A stretch of 64,000 nt of DNA from Aphrocallistes beatrix (GCA_963281255.1 OY725495.1:186001-250000); one strand, 5' to 3'; shown: positions 23,424 to 41,484, counted from the stretch's first letter. The notes: generated by a model not told the origin, from the letters alone. Numbers and translations: made by a program.

Positions 23424-24002
23424 AATCTCAGCGCCGGCGCCACCGGTCCGGTAAAACCGGACCACTTTTAATAGTGGTCCGGATAGGTCCGGTTGTACTG
23501 AAGGAACTATACTTCAATGCTTTCGGACAAGAAAAACCCCGTTTGACGCTTATAAAGGATGTGTTGGCCCAGCTGTCTAGTAGCCAAAAACCACTGATCA
23601 AAAACGTTTGGCGATTGTTTCAACTATTGTGTGTTACCTGTCACCAATGCCACCTCAGAACGCACATTTAGTGCTTTACGCAGGATTAAATCTTATCTAA
23701 GGTGCACTATGGCGCAGTCTCGGCTGAACCATTTAATGATTTTACACTATCACCAAGATCGAAAGACTGTCTCCAACTTGAGCCAATTGTTAATGAGTAC
23801 GTATGTTCTCAGAAATGAGGCTCGACAATCAACATTTGCTAGTTTTTAGTCACTCCTGTTACTAATATTAATTATTTGTGCTCGTATTAGACTATAAGTT
23901 ATCAGTAGTCACATCCTATAATCCTACATCTGATTGAACCTGAACTTTCGTAGTTAAGTTCAACCGGACCACTTCAAATGAGGTGGCGCCGGCCCTGAAT
24001 CT
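23424..24002. mobile_element. Decayed, internally deleted hAT transposon with terminal inverted repeats
   Basis: The element 23429-23997 (569 bp) is bounded by inverted repeats CAGCGCCGGCGCCACC at 23429-23444 and its complement at 23982-23997, with 15 of 16 matching. The 5-bp flanks AATCT are identical on both sides (23424-23428 and 23998-24002). A subterminal motif ACCGGACCACTT occurs near both ends. Inside, 23631-23849 on the plus strand encodes the hAT C-terminal dimerisation domain (ATSERTFSALRRIKSYLR, RLNHLMIL). Most hAT insertions leave 8-bp duplications; only 5 bp match here, either a different hAT group or decay. Confidence 0.8.
23474..23849 (+). pseudogene. hAT transposase C-terminal fragment with frameshift
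   Basis: Two overlapping plus-strand frames cover a broken transposase remnant. The upstream frame runs through KPLIKNVWRLFQLL and then loses register; the downstream frame, from about 23631, continues with LPVTNATSERTFSALRRIK, the conserved hAT dimerisation motif. A one-base shift near 23610-23630 separates them. The DDE catalytic region and BED finger are absent, so it cannot act on its own. Confidence 0.75.
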
Positions 24003-24120
24003 ACGAGAAAATTGAACCTCATTATAAGTTCAATATGAACCTAACATCGGATACGAACTATTCTAGTAATATATTATCAGTTGAGCAAATAACAGAAACA
24101 TATAGGTGTGAAATATAATT

Positions 24121-29973
<5,853 letters not shown>

Positions 29974-30762
29974 ATGAACACGAGTCAAGTACCAGAATAC
30001 GAATACATCGGATCAGATAACCTCAACAAATATGAAACAATCTTGCACGGAGTTTTCCCTGTATCCCGCAACATATCTAAGTATGCACGCTACTGGCTGT
30101 ACGGAGCAATAGGAACATTGGCTGTGATTACCATCATCATGATGAGCGTGTGGTTCATATGCTACAAAGAGGGGCTGGGCCTTGACGTAAACTCAACCCT
30201 CTTCAACTACCATCCACTACTAATGACCCTGGGACTCTTCCTATTCCCAATCCATGCAATGCTAGCTTACCGCTTCGTACCCAAATCCAAATTAATTCAG
30301 AAAATAATCCATTCTTCCTTAATGTTTATCGGTTTGGTAATCGCGGTGGGTGGGCTCATTATCGTCGAGGTATGCTTAGCCAATGGAAAGCAATATCACT
30401 TCTGGTCCCTGCATTCATGGTGTGGCGTGATCACCATTGCGATTTATATCATGCAATTCGTAGTGGCGCTGGTATCCTTTTTCCTTCCAATCAGGCCGGA
30501 GTGGAAAGGGAAAGTCCTCGTCATTCACAAGTACACAGGCATTCTACTGATCTTCCTCCCAATGACGACCATTCTCCTCGGAGCTAGCCAGCTAACCTAC
30601 ACGGCTGATGCAACTGGGGAAGCTATCCTGGGCAGATTCGTGGGAGTGTGTGTCATCATCTTAGCCGTGCTGATATCTGTCTCAGTGATCGGGCCCTTAA
30701 GGGGTGTGATTCCAAAGGTGACACGACATGAAAATTTGAAAGGCTATGAAGAAATAAACTGA
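29974..30762 (+). CDS. CYB561: Cytochrome b561 family transmembrane ferrireductase
   Basis: Intronless, 262 residues, six hydrophobic segments. Cytochrome b561 proteins pass electrons from ascorbate across membranes through two haems held by four histidines on four central helices. Those four are visible in FNYHPLLM, KIIHSSLM, WSLHSWCG and VIHKYTG, with the ascorbate-side Lys/His neighbourhood conserved. The N-terminal 40 residues are polar and cytosolic; the tail is short. It probably sits in vesicle, lysosome or plasma membrane. Which of the animal paralogues (CYB561, CYBRD1, CYB561A3) it represents cannot be settled by eye. Confidence 0.9.
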   Translation: MNTSQVPEYEYIGSDNLNKYETILHGVFPVSRNISKYARYWLYGAIGTLAVITIIMMSVWFICYKEGLGLDVNSTLFNYHPLLMTLGLFLFPIHAMLAYRFVPKSKLIQKIIHSSLMFIGLVIAVGGLIIVEVCLANGKQYHFWSLHSWCGVITIAIYIMQFVVALVSFFLPIRPEWKGKVLVIHKYTGILLIFLPMTTILLGASQLTYTADATGEAILGRFVGVCVIILAVLISVSVIGPLRGVIPKVTRHENLKGYEEIN

Positions 30763-31421
30763 TTATCGCGAAACTTAACACTACTAACCGGATCGTGTGC
30801 AGGGATAGATGCTGTCTAAAATTGTAACAATACATGTACTCATTGTATATACTTTAATGTGAATTATGTATTAAAGATTCGTGAAATGATAATCAAAGTT
30901 CGCAGATGTTTTCATGCCGTAATCGCTAGTTTTCTTTGAACCAATCACGGACCACATGTGATTTGTGCAATGGTGACTTTTCCCATATTTAAAAATATTA
31001 TTCATTATGAGAAATACTACGCACTTTGCGTCTACTGAATCAGATTGGAATATATTGATGAATATTTTACCTACAAAAAGACACTGCTTTGTCTATGCTA
31101 TGATATACGTACTTTCACGGAATTCCCCAATATGTTGTACTTTGCTATAATAAATCCCACATTTCCATAAGATCTATTGTCAATCAAATAAAATCATTGA
31201 TGGAATATATTAGTAAATTGGTGTTCAATAAATCAGTATGCATGGTAAGAAATCACAAGAAAATAACTAATTAAAATCCACTGATGACATAGTATGCTCC
31301 TACGAAAGGCTATGACTAAAATTGAATTGACAAATAAAATAGATTATTTAGTAAACTAAAAAAGGTAGTATGGTACGTATCCTAACACACAACAACAAAG
31401 TATAAGTATGCCTGAGGGGGA
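30763..31421. other. Intergenic between convergent genes
   Basis: 659 bp between the 3' ends of the b561 and LLGL genes, AT-rich, expected to hold both 3' UTRs. No further gene recognised. Confidence 0.5.
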
Positions 31422-34400
31422 TTAGCTAGCGATAGGCTGATTGGTTCTGTTTTGGATATCTTTGTAGAAAGCCTTGGCCTGATCAGTGTGCCTCCTTGTA
31501 TTCTCGATCATTTCTGACAGTTTCGTGTCTGCCATTGGGTTGCTAAGCATCACAGGCTCAGCATTATCCACGCCGGAGTCATCTCCGTCACTAGACCCAG
31601 AGCTGCCTGAGCTACTACCATCAGACATTCGACGTTTGCCTTTACTTTCGATGACAGGGCGGTTCGTAGGGCTGGGGCAGTCGTACAGCTGATCAGCTCC
31701 ATCGTCTCTCTCAATGGAATCAGATGGAAATTCCACATTCATTCTTCTCATGCGTGTTTGAATGTACTCTAGGGTGGTAGAGCCGTCATAGGGGTTGAGT
31801 GAGGGGTCTTGTCGCAGATAATATTGCTGGTTGTGAAGGCAAGTACGACATCTTTGCAGCTCAGATGAAGACGCGAGGTGGAATATCTCGCCTGTCTTCG
31901 TGAAGGTCGCAGAGTTTATGCCCCTGATGTCATGTGCACCGAGCAGAGTAGCGTGTCTCCTCAGACTCAGGTCGGGGAGGGTGAAGGCGTAAAGGTTTCC
32001 TCGCTGTGTCAGCACGAGTAGACCAGGGCTGTACTGAGAGCGAGATTTGTTCGATTCATGCATCTTAACGCGGATGTAGGAGTACTTCGAGATGCGTTGT
32101 CCAATCGCTTCTTCTGTGAACTTGTACTTTTTTCTATTCTTAAGATTGGGCAGCGAAATCAGTTTAATCTGCTCTTCTGTTATAATGATTGCGTATGTCG
32201 GGCTGGTGAGGTTCGGCTCTGGAAATTGGAGATTACGGATTTCATGCGCTCCTGCAAGGCAATTGTAAGATCTGTCAAGCAGAATGACCCCAATAACCGG
32301 CGCATTATGCAGCAGCGAGATCTGCTTGTGAGTGGCGTTGAGCATGGTGGGCATACTATACATCTGCTGTGGAGCGGGTACATCGATGGAGTAACGAAGA
32401 ATCATCGCAGAACTGGTGCACACCCAGAGACTAGGCTGTGGTTGACTCCCTTGCAGTAGGGTCTCGGCGAGAACAAGGTCGTTAACGGTTGTGGTCTGGT
32501 TACGGTCTGGCCTCGAGTCGACCGTCATTTGTAGCTGTGGACCGTTGCTTGACATGCGGCGCCAAGACTTACGCATAGATCTACGGATCGTCTGTATCTT
32601 CCTCTGTCTGGCCTCCGCATTAGCATTCAGAGATCTCGTTAAAACGATGGAATTAGTCCGGTAATTCACGACAGCAATTCCGTCACCCAACCCAGCTGCA
32701 ACAACGCCCCACTCGTCTCTAAAAGTCACGTGCGTGACTGGTTTGGAGGGATGGCAGAGCAGAACCATAATCGGCTGAAAACCAGGACTGAACTGAATCG
32801 AGCTGGTCGGGATTTCCAATTGCTGGTCCCCCTGCAGTCGCCTCCCAGCGCCCGACGTGGTGGCGGGGCCTATGATGCATAGAGCATGCGAGATCTCATA
32901 CAGGCGAGCCTGATCTTGCAACTCGAGGATGATGACCTGACCTGACTCACCGCCAACCACGAGTGTAGCAGTCTGAGGATCAAATTGGATACTGCGGATG
33001 ACGAGACGATGGTCAGAAGTGTGCGGATCAAATTCTCCAACCTTCTTAAAAGGAGGCCAAAACATCTCTTTATCCTCGCTACTTTCTTCATCTAAGTTAC
33101 AGAAGAACTCTTTAGTTTGCAGGGTGTAGAGGTGGTCCATTCCCTGTGTGGTACTATCCCAGAATTTAACGCTGCCATCTTCATGACCCGTGATAATAAT
33201 CGTGTGAGAAAGAGGTACCTCATCCCTAACACAGCCACCGAACGCAGGCCATACCACCTCGGATGGCTCGACATGATATTTACTCGCTTTCTCTGCCGCT
33301 CGCAAACGGTCAATGATTAACGGATTGCAACCTTCGTAGATGGCCAGTTTAGTGAGAGGAGATGCGTGGATGGAATGCAGATAGGGTTTAGCGATGACTG
33401 GCAAATTATCCGCCTTGAGGTCGAGACAGATCAACTCTTCCTCTAAAAGGATCAGGAGAATTTCACCTGTCTTGTCATTCGGATCCAGGATGGGAATAAA
33501 GTCGATGACTTTAGATGAGAACTCGAGACAGGAGTTGCCCATACCACGTGTAATGGAGAGTGTATTCTTATCGGAAAAGGAGGCTGGTAACCCTCCTGAA
33601 AATATGGTCAAAGAATACGATTCCGGGTTCAACCAGATTATTTTGTTAATGCCGATGCATTCCTCGTCACTCCCATAGGGTCGGAATGGAGGCTCTTCAG
33701 GTTGGTTCAGGCTGACGGACCAGATTACGTAGCCGCCATCTCTATGTGCGCTGGTGAATTTATATCCGTCCGGATGCCAGGAGAGAGAAGTCAGCGGCTT
33801 CATGTCTTCAATGTTGGCTGGAAACGATTTTATTGGTGAATTTCGCATTTGGTTCCAGAGGGTGATGGCACCTTTTTCGAACCCGATCAACACCTTAGTG
33901 GAATCCTGAGGGTTAATTTCTATCGCCACCACCTGTCCGGGATGTACACGGGCATAAGACTGTATTAGCGCAGTAGCATTGCTCCAGTAGATAATATCGC
34001 TAGAGAGCTGCAATGTCTTCAGGTCAAGCAGATAAACATTCCCATTCTCACTGCCCATGTAAAATAGGCTGATGGAAGCGTTCAACGAACAAACTGTGAA
34101 GTCTTTCTCGTAGTCATCCATCACAATCGATATTTTCTGGAAGTGCAGTTTTTCGCCGTTCTGGCCTAACGTCCACAGGAACAGAGAATTATCTGCGCAT
34201 ATAGTGAGAAACTGGTAGAGGCCCTGCAATGCAAATATGTGTTTGATTGCAATTCTGGATTCGTATGCCGCGCGGAATTCAACACCTGGCCTCCCGTAAA
34301 TCCGAAGTTCACCATTTTCAGTGCCAAGCGCAACCAATCCAGATTCCTCGTCGAAACAAATAGCCGAAGGTTTGTCGGGAAATCCGTGTTTGCAGGTGAT

Positions 34401-34517
34401 CATGAAATCGAACATGCTCTTTGTTCCTGCCTGGGCGCCAGGATTCTGAATGGGGACAATCTCAGTAGCAGGTTTCTTGCTACCGAACCTTTTCGTCGCT
34501 CTCCGAAAATGTGTCAT
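31422..34517 (-). CDS. LLGL: Lethal giant larvae (LLGL) polarity protein
   Basis: Intronless, 1031 residues. LGL is a double beta-propeller cortical protein that binds non-muscle myosin II and the Par6-aPKC complex and sets basolateral identity. The start KHGFPDKPSAICFDEESGLVALGTENG, the PGVEF block, INKIIW and the IIFSGGxP-type strand match LLGL1/2. The basic loop around residues 635-660 (TIRRSMRKSWRRMSS) corresponds to the aPKC phosphorylation and membrane-binding site, with Ser residues kept. A WPPFKKVGEFDPHTSD block near residue 475 is also diagnostic. The C-terminal v-SNARE-like motif of tomosyn is absent, which favours LLGL over STXBP5. A TATAAAAG site lies 54-61 bp upstream of the ATG. 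Confidence 0.93.
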   Translation of the reverse strand: MTHFRRATKRFGSKKPATEIVPIQNPGAQAGTKSMFDFMITCKHGFPDKPSAICFDEESGLVALGTENGELRIYGRPGVEFRAAYESRIAIKHIFALQGLYQFLTICADNSLFLWTLGQNGEKLHFQKISIVMDDYEKDFTVCSLNASISLFYMGSENGNVYLLDLKTLQLSSDIIYWSNATALIQSYARVHPGQVVAIEINPQDSTKVLIGFEKGAITLWNQMRNSPIKSFPANIEDMKPLTSLSWHPDGYKFTSAHRDGGYVIWSVSLNQPEEPPFRPYGSDEECIGINKIIWLNPESYSLTIFSGGLPASFSDKNTLSITRGMGNSCLEFSSKVIDFIPILDPNDKTGEILLILLEEELICLDLKADNLPVIAKPYLHSIHASPLTKLAIYEGCNPLIIDRLRAAEKASKYHVEPSEVVWPAFGGCVRDEVPLSHTIIITGHEDGSVKFWDSTTQGMDHLYTLQTKEFFCNLDEESSEDKEMFWPPFKKVGEFDPHTSDHRLVIRSIQFDPQTATLVVGGESGQVIILELQDQARLYEISHALCIIGPATTSGAGRRLQGDQQLEIPTSSIQFSPGFQPIMVLLCHPSKPVTHVTFRDEWGVVAAGLGDGIAVVNYRTNSIVLTRSLNANAEARQRKIQTIRRSMRKSWRRMSSNGPQLQMTVDSRPDRNQTTTVNDLVLAETLLQGSQPQPSLWVCTSSAMILRYSIDVPAPQQMYSMPTMLNATHKQISLLHNAPVIGVILLDRSYNCLAGAHEIRNLQFPEPNLTSPTYAIIITEEQIKLISLPNLKNRKKYKFTEEAIGQRISKYSYIRVKMHESNKSRSQYSPGLLVLTQRGNLYAFTLPDLSLRRHATLLGAHDIRGINSATFTKTGEIFHLASSSELQRCRTCLHNQQYYLRQDPSLNPYDGSTTLEYIQTRMRRMNVEFPSDSIERDDGADQLYDCPSPTNRPVIESKGKRRMSDGSSSGSSGSSDGDDSGVDNAEPVMLSNPMADTKLSEMIENTRRHTDQAKAFYKDIQNRTNQPIAS

Positions 34518-35559
34518 TTGTCAATACTAAAACTAGAATGAGAGAAATTACCTTAATTTAAATACAGATCCTTTTATATCAGTGGCATTTGATGCCTGTC
34601 CTAGTGCATATAACAGCATACAGTAGGATATTATGTATAATCGTAGGAAGAAAGGATTGGGAAGTAATATGTGGTTGAAATGGTTTTAATAATCAATGCC
34701 TGAAGAAGGAATAGTATCGAATCACAAGTTAAGAATGTTTGAACCACCAACACAATGAATTTATTCATCTCGTTATAGGGCTAGACGAAAATGATGCTAG
34801 AGAATCAATCATCTATATATTTCTATGAAAAAGAATACTATACAATTAGATTTACACAATATACATTGCGTTTCATTTTTATTCAATATTTCAGCGAATA
34901 TTTTAATTAAATTTTCTATAGAATAATACCGTTACTAATGTCCTGAAACGTTGGAAAGTTTAACTTTCCATAATTAAGATCTTATGTAACTCAAAAAGTG
35001 GTTATTAAGATGTAGCCTTGATTACTTTTCTGGTTAAGCAGTATGAAAGTTCAAAATATTAACAGTTGGTCTAGCTTGCATCATCTGATGCACACAATTC
35101 CACTTTGTTGACAGTGAAAGTACAACGATAAACAGATCAATTTATTCAAGATTTTGGATCGCAAACAATTGGAAGCGAAAACTGTACTGTTGGCAAAAAT
35201 ATTTTGCGAGTTGACCAGTGCAAAATTTAGGCTGGTGCAATAATTGTAGAATTTATTTAAATTTATCAGACGTTACATGTCAAGCCTAGACTGATCTACT
35301 CTTATCAACTTACTACGTATGTCGAGGAGGTTCCAAAATTCCTAAATAGAAAATTATCAACATGTCTGTAACATCATTATTGATACCATATTAGACTAAA
35401 ATATCTAAGCAAAAAGTGTATTACTGAATTATACAAGTCATATATATTTACAAAATCAATATAAGAAATCCGATCAATACACAAACTATGATAATATAAT
35501 CAAAACTTAGGTATATACAAATATCTTAAAATATAGCAAACCCACTTTAAATAGCGATT
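34518..35559. other. Intergenic, nothing recognised
   Basis: About 1 kb of AT-rich DNA between the LLGL promoter and the 3' end of the TBC1D2-like gene. No exon-like stretch, tRNA or repeat seen apart from the TATA box. Confidence 0.5.
34571..34578 (-). promoter_or_regulatory. TATA box candidate for LLGL
   Basis: Reads TATAAAAG on the minus strand, about 55 bp before the ATG at 34517. Confidence 0.5.
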
Positions 35560-38500
35560 TCAGATATCCTGAATTACATTCTCAGCCAAAATAGAGACAG
35601 GTACAGTATCGTTGGACGCGTCTGAAGGGAAAATATCACAGTAATCTGAATCGCCCTGTGTCGTTAGATATTGAGTTTCCTCGCCATCGATTGGGAGGTT
35701 TAGAATGACTTCAAAAGGTTTGACTGGGAGATGGTGACACTGGTACTGCTGAGGGGAAGATTGGTTGTTCCAAATGCGTACTGACCCTTTATCACCAACT
35801 TCCCCAGAGGCACTTAACACTTCTCTGTTCTCCTCCGTCACGCAATCTAGCAGAACTCGAATGGGGAAATCGCTCACTTTCTCAATCGTGGATAGACTCA
35901 GGTTCGTCATGACTTGTCTCCCATTTGAGCCTGGCACCATTTCTAGCGGGATCTCGTTCGCATCCTGGAAAAGAGAGGCAGAATGTTCTAACTTCGGAAT
36001 CAAGTCTACCATGTCTTTGACTTCCTTCTTCACATCAAATATTAACAGATTTCCATTGTGCGTCCCAACCCACAGTTCATCGTCTCGTGCAAGAATTGCG
36101 GTCGCTCTGGCCTCCTTTTTGGTTAGGGGGAGAGTAGAATGGGCATGCGAGCTCTTCACAAACTCCATTGACTTCTCTATAAAGTTGTTGTAATCGATTC
36201 TGTAAACAAGTGTATGTGAGTCACATTCAATCTTATACAACAAAATATTACAACTCCCTTTGAGAGAGATCCACAATCCATGTTTCGAGGTCCGCATTTC
36301 TCTAATAGAGCGGCGTTTCTCCGAGGAGACTATCATTTCATACAACTGCTGTGCCGTATCCATTTCGAACACGCATACCCGACCTCCTACACCGCAGCAT
36401 ATAATCCCATCACCAGGAGACTCTATGCACGATACCGGCTCATTTCCTAACCCGACTATAACTGTATCAGCTGGGAACAGTTCTGGCAATGTCAGCCCAT
36501 CTCGCAATGTGGTTGGGAGTCCTTCTAGGGTGAAAGAATGCAATTTCCCATTAACTAAGCCGAGATAGAGACGATCTACGGGACTAACATCTGAGCTGAG
36601 ATTAGCTTTAGGACAAGACAGACACAGTGGAGTCTCCTTCAGATCAGATTTCCAAAGCATTTGCTGGCTGACCCGATCAATCCCATACAACCAACCATTC
36701 GTAGTCCCGATAATCCAGAATATACTAATCTCAATCAAGCAACACACGTCACCTCCTATCTCCAGATCAAGAGCTTGGCATGTGTACTTATCCTCCACAC
36801 TTTCACTTTTCTCGTCGGGTGTGACCATGTAGAGAGAGGTATGGGTACGGTCACTCGCACAAAGGAGGTATCCATGGTTGGAGATAGGTAACATGGCACC
36901 ACATTCCCACCTTCGTTCGTCTCGCGACTTTTGGGAAATGGTGCTAGGCTTAGGCATGATGGAATTGGTGTTTTGTGGCATAAAAATTTGTGAAACCGTG
37001 GAGTGAGAAATTGGGATGTTATTATTCTTCTTTTGTATTTTCCTCTCCCTTTTCTCGTGCTCAATGATAAGAGTATTTAAATGTGATTTGTGATGTTCAT
37101 CCAGTTTAGATGTCTTAGGGAATGCTTTAAACTTCGTAAAAGCAACAGTTCTCAAAAGTTCAAAGTCGATCCAATGTGAACAAACAGTCCGCATGTAGTT
37201 GTGTAGTAGGATGGGATCTTCCTTAGTGAGTAGGATATGCTCGTGGATGTGTAAGATAGCTAATGAATACCTAGAAACAAAGGCAACCTTAATGCATGCA
37301 AATTAATTAAAATTTACATTCATTAGGAATGATTTGGCTAGACAGAGTTATGATCAAGACATGTAGCCATACGGTCAGTAATGTTGACTCGGAAATGTGG
37401 TTAGTCTGTGCGTTGCAAGCTTAATAATGCAAGTAACAAGTTCAATCCACATCGCCTACGCACTCACCTAAAGATGGACTTTCTACCGTCCAATAGGAAA
37501 GTGTCCCATATCTTCAGCACCATATCAGTTGGCATCACATCAGCAAATACAGTAATGAACCAATTAAGACAGATGAGGTGAGGCTCTATACCAAATTTCT
37601 CCATGTGATGACCTAGTTTCGGTATTTTCTCCATGATGAGATCACTTAGCACCATCTGATCTGCAATGGCGCCTAGAAGGGATCCAGAGAAATAGTTCTC
37701 TGGCATCAACTTGTGCAGGATAGTCACTAGACACCAAAAAGCATCTTCTTCAGGAAACACTTGCAATGCAATGCCGACCAGCATATTCATGCCCTACACG
37801 AGTGCACGTCTCTTCAAGTGTTGGTGGTTATATTCAATGGAAATCATAACTTAGTGTTACATAATGATATCTATCTATATAATAGTAATTTTGAATCCTC
37901 ATAGAAAGGAATCTTACTTATCTGATAAGTCACCCGATATCTCTCCTATCGGAAAAACTATCGAGGTATGATCAGCGTTTGTAAACTTTTCTCTTTTGTC
38001 CCTTAGTATAGATAATTACGTCATGCTGACACTTGTACTGAATGCTGTCATTGTATTCGTTATCTTAGGTTAATCGGGATAGATTGTCCTGGGAAATTCC
38101 AAGTAATCTTAGGCATCAACAAAGGAGATAATACAATTAAACATATTCTGATATGTCGTAATATCAAGATTTGTCCGTTATTTCTCCAATATTAATCCCA
38201 CTAAATTAGAAACTAATTGCATGTACCACAAATTAGCGACCGCTACAACACAGAAAAGCTAAATTAAAAGTTAGAACATACCTGACAATATCCTATCTTT
38301 GGATCAAACAGAGAGTAGGCTAGCAGAATTCTCCGTAGAGCTGGAATCAATCCAGAATCATCTCTGAACTTAACATTGGAAGGAAAAGTCCTATACAAAT
38401 CCAGGTCGATATCCTTTGCAAATCGAGTGCCCTTCTTCATAGAATCCTCCACCAATTGCTTATAGATATTCTTCGGATACGATTTACGTATAATGTTAAC

Positions 38501-40818
38501 TTGCAATCGTATGGCATAATCCCACACAGATTTCCTGAACGCATCAGGCAGTCCCTTCCGCACCAGTCGCTTCATCTCATTCTTCTCTCTGAACGGGATG
38601 TGGTAGTAGGAGGGAGATGGGAAGAAACGTAGACGATCAGTCAAGTAACGAACTGCGTCGAGAATGGAAGCTGGGTCATCCTGACTTGGTTCTGTCAAGG
38701 AAAGTAATCATACATAATACATCAGTAACATCTTAACTTCAATCTTCATGTGTACTCACCTAGCGTGTCTCCGTATTTGTCTTGAAACGTTCCTGCAGTG
38801 TCGTTAAGGTCTGGCAAAGTTGGATCATCATTCCTACACACCCTCCACAGCCATGTGACGTCACTGTGAAGTTTCTCTTCCAGTGAGTACTCCTGTATTT
38901 CGGTCTGTCCGTCCTTGATGAATTCCGGTACGATCAGGTGCCTACTGCCGAGAATGTGAGTCATCGCGTAACCGATCAGATTGAGGTGTCTATCTCTCTG
39001 CATTCTCAACATCGTCTTAGCATCATCGTATCTGTCGCTGGATAACTGAACTTCTGCGTCTTTCTTAAACACCAATTTCTCTAGGTTTTGCACCTGAAAA
39101 ATAAACGAATAAAACCACGGATAAACAAATCTAATTAAACTCAATAGAGTATAATAACGCAACACACCTCGACATTCATGAGAGCTTTATCTCTCCTCTC
39201 TTGATCCAACTGCCGGCTGGTCTCTTGCATTTCTCGTATCATCCTTGAGTGAGCTGTGGAGCTCTGTCTCGCGAAGCTTGGGGCGCCGCTCGTTTTATCC
39301 ATTGACCCCTCTTCGACCTGCTCCTCCAGACTCAACAGCTGCTCGTCCCTGTGTTTGAGGAGGTCCTTGTACCCCTGCTCCCGAGACTTCAGCCTCTCTA
39401 TCTCGCGATTAGCCTCGCGCAGATCTCGCTGGCAGTTACGGATAATCAACTAGAAGAATATTTGAATGCAGATAAGGACGTACTGGATGATAAGGCGTGT
39501 GCTCATCGGTTCTTACCTGTGCGCCTAAGAGTGTAGATGGTTGACTTGAGTAATCGGAATACGTTTCTTCGTCAGAGATATCCTCGTCCAGGAAATGTCC
39601 GCTTGAATATTTCACAAAAATTTCTCCTTTCGCATCCCGCACCAATCCTGGATCCAACTTCTCCCCGATCTCTACTCTAGGAGTGGCGTTTGGTTGGGGA
39701 GAGGGTTTCCTCATGGTGTCAAAGGAAATGGACCTAATGAGGTCGTTTCGCACGTCATTGAGTGGGGATTTGTGGAACAAGCTTGGGCTGGGAACAAAGA
39801 GTTCGTCAGAGGAAGCGATATCTACATTCTCTATTGATTCCGCCTTGTTGGGGGAAAATAAACCTTTCCTAGAACCAGATTTTCGAAATGATATTGTAAA
39901 CGGTCTGTGTGAGTAAGTGCGGCCTAAACTCATGCTCCTCTCCTTAAGGCAAACTTCGTCTCCTGAGAATTGCTTGGAGAAGAATTTCCTCGCAGATTTT
40001 GGGGACAGCGGACTCCTATCGATATTACTGTTGGATCTCTCACTGATCTCCTTATAGGAGCTGTTCAGCTTGTGGCTGTCTGAGAAGGTGAGGTTACTCT
40101 GGTCCTTCAAGAAGACAAGAGACTTCTTGCTCTTATTCCAGTAGTCTCTCTGGAGTTGGATGGCTTGTATCCAGCTAGAGCGCTCTATGTCACTGTTCGC
40201 AATCAATCTGGTGAATAGCAATGGAATATAAGATATAAATATTAAGGAATCTTCAGTAAAGTTTACTAAAAAATATATCCCACCATTACATACATGAGTA
40301 ATGGAGGGGCTATTGGAAATATATCTTATAAGACTGGACTTAATCACTCACTTGTATGTCTTGAATCTATTCTCTGATAGGACGAACTGCCCCTTAACTT
40401 CTGGGTCTATCAGAATAGAGCATTTACTGATGTCGATATGGCCAATCGGGTTGTACCCTAGCATGCACTCCTGCCGAGATTTGTAGTAGGAGAAGTGCGA
40501 AAGGTCACAGTTCAAGACAAACCAATACTCTTTCTGGCGTCTGAGGAATGCTGTGTTCTTAGCTAGGAATAGGGACCCCGACTTGGCTTCATCTCGCGAT
40601 AACATTTGTGCTGTCTTCTTGGGCTCCAGACGGAAAGGCGGTATTTCGAGCTTCATTTTGTCCATCGCAGGCTCGCTCTTGCGTCTGGACATCTTGAAGG
40701 TGTTGTTCTTCGTGTTGTAGATCGCGTCATTTTGTGAGAGGCGAGCGGTTTTGTGATTCGGCCTGCTATCTACCATCCTACTACAGCAATTGTTAAAATG
40801 TACAGCGTACCCCTGCAT
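35560..40818 (-). CDS. TBC1D2: TBC1D2/Armus-like Rab GAP with an extra C-terminal beta-propeller
   Basis: Seven exons, 40818-40352, 40207-39517, 39449-39168, 39093-38760, 38691-38282, 37793-37468 and 37270-35560, all GT-AG with the frame kept, give 1406 residues. A PH domain is split over exons 1 and 2 (EYWFVLNCDLSHFSYYKS, then IANSDIERSSWIQAIQ). A Ser-rich linker and a coiled coil (about 387-540) follow. The TBC Rab-GAP domain (about 630-885) keeps the arginine finger IDLDLYRTFP (Arg 692) and glutamine finger GYCQ|GMN (Gln 728), so it should be active. TBC1D2 normally ends soon after the TBC helix FELLRTVAFTKFKAF. Here the same uninterrupted last exon goes on into about 430 residues of WD/propeller-like strands (GDVCCLIEISIFWIIGTTNGWLYG, LWVGTHNGNLLIFDV, GSVRIWNN), resembling the propellers of DENND3 or ARHGEF10. 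TBC1D2 acts on Rab7 at endosomes and junctions. Confidence 0.9.
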
Positions 40819-41484
40819 TCTGTCCTAACTTACCAAGGAATTCGCAAATGACGCATTTAAGATCAGTCACATTAAAAGTTCAGATAAGTCACATTACAAT
40901 TTAGCTCTTCTCAAAGTTGTCTAATATACTCAACTCCCATTCCAGCATTCAGATGTGGTTTGAATTAATTAGTGCGGTAGATTGGATAAGAATGATTCGA
41001 GGTATCAAAATGAATTTGGACTACTACGCTGGTTTATTCATGAATTTCACAGAAAATTGTAAGATGGTGCATGATGGTAATTGGTGGCAGTAGACAAGAC
41101 ACCAAAATGTATATTTATAATGATCGTTCAACAAGTGTGTCAGATTAAGCTCAGTTCTCAAGGAAAGAGCATGATTACATGAAGGAAGTAACAAGTTACA
41201 TTTTAGTAGTTCGAGGATAGTTTATAAACAAAGTACAGGGTTCAGTAATCAAATATTCCCAATGTATTATAACAGGATATTGTAACAGCCAATGCATTCG
41301 AATCAATAACAAGCAAACGTAGAAGTTAGTGAATGAAATTCCAATATTTGCAATTTAAATCACTGATTAAATACAGGTTTAACTTCAAACTAATTCAAAC
41401 AAGGATTTCTAAGTAATCAACAATAAATGAAAAATCAAGGAATGATGTGCTTCTAATGCCACTAATTGAGAATAAAGTAAAAGG
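40819..41484. other. Intergenic, nothing recognised
   Basis: 666 bp between the TBC1D2-like promoter and the 3' end of TXNDC9. One 46-codon ORF near 40953 looks like chance. No RNA or repeat seen. Confidence 0.5.

Noticed and set aside
40953-41091. 46-codon plus-strand ORF in the spacer upstream of the TBC1D2-like gene
   Set aside because: Short, methionine- and tryptophan-rich, without splice sites that would link it to other exons; not distinguishable from chance.
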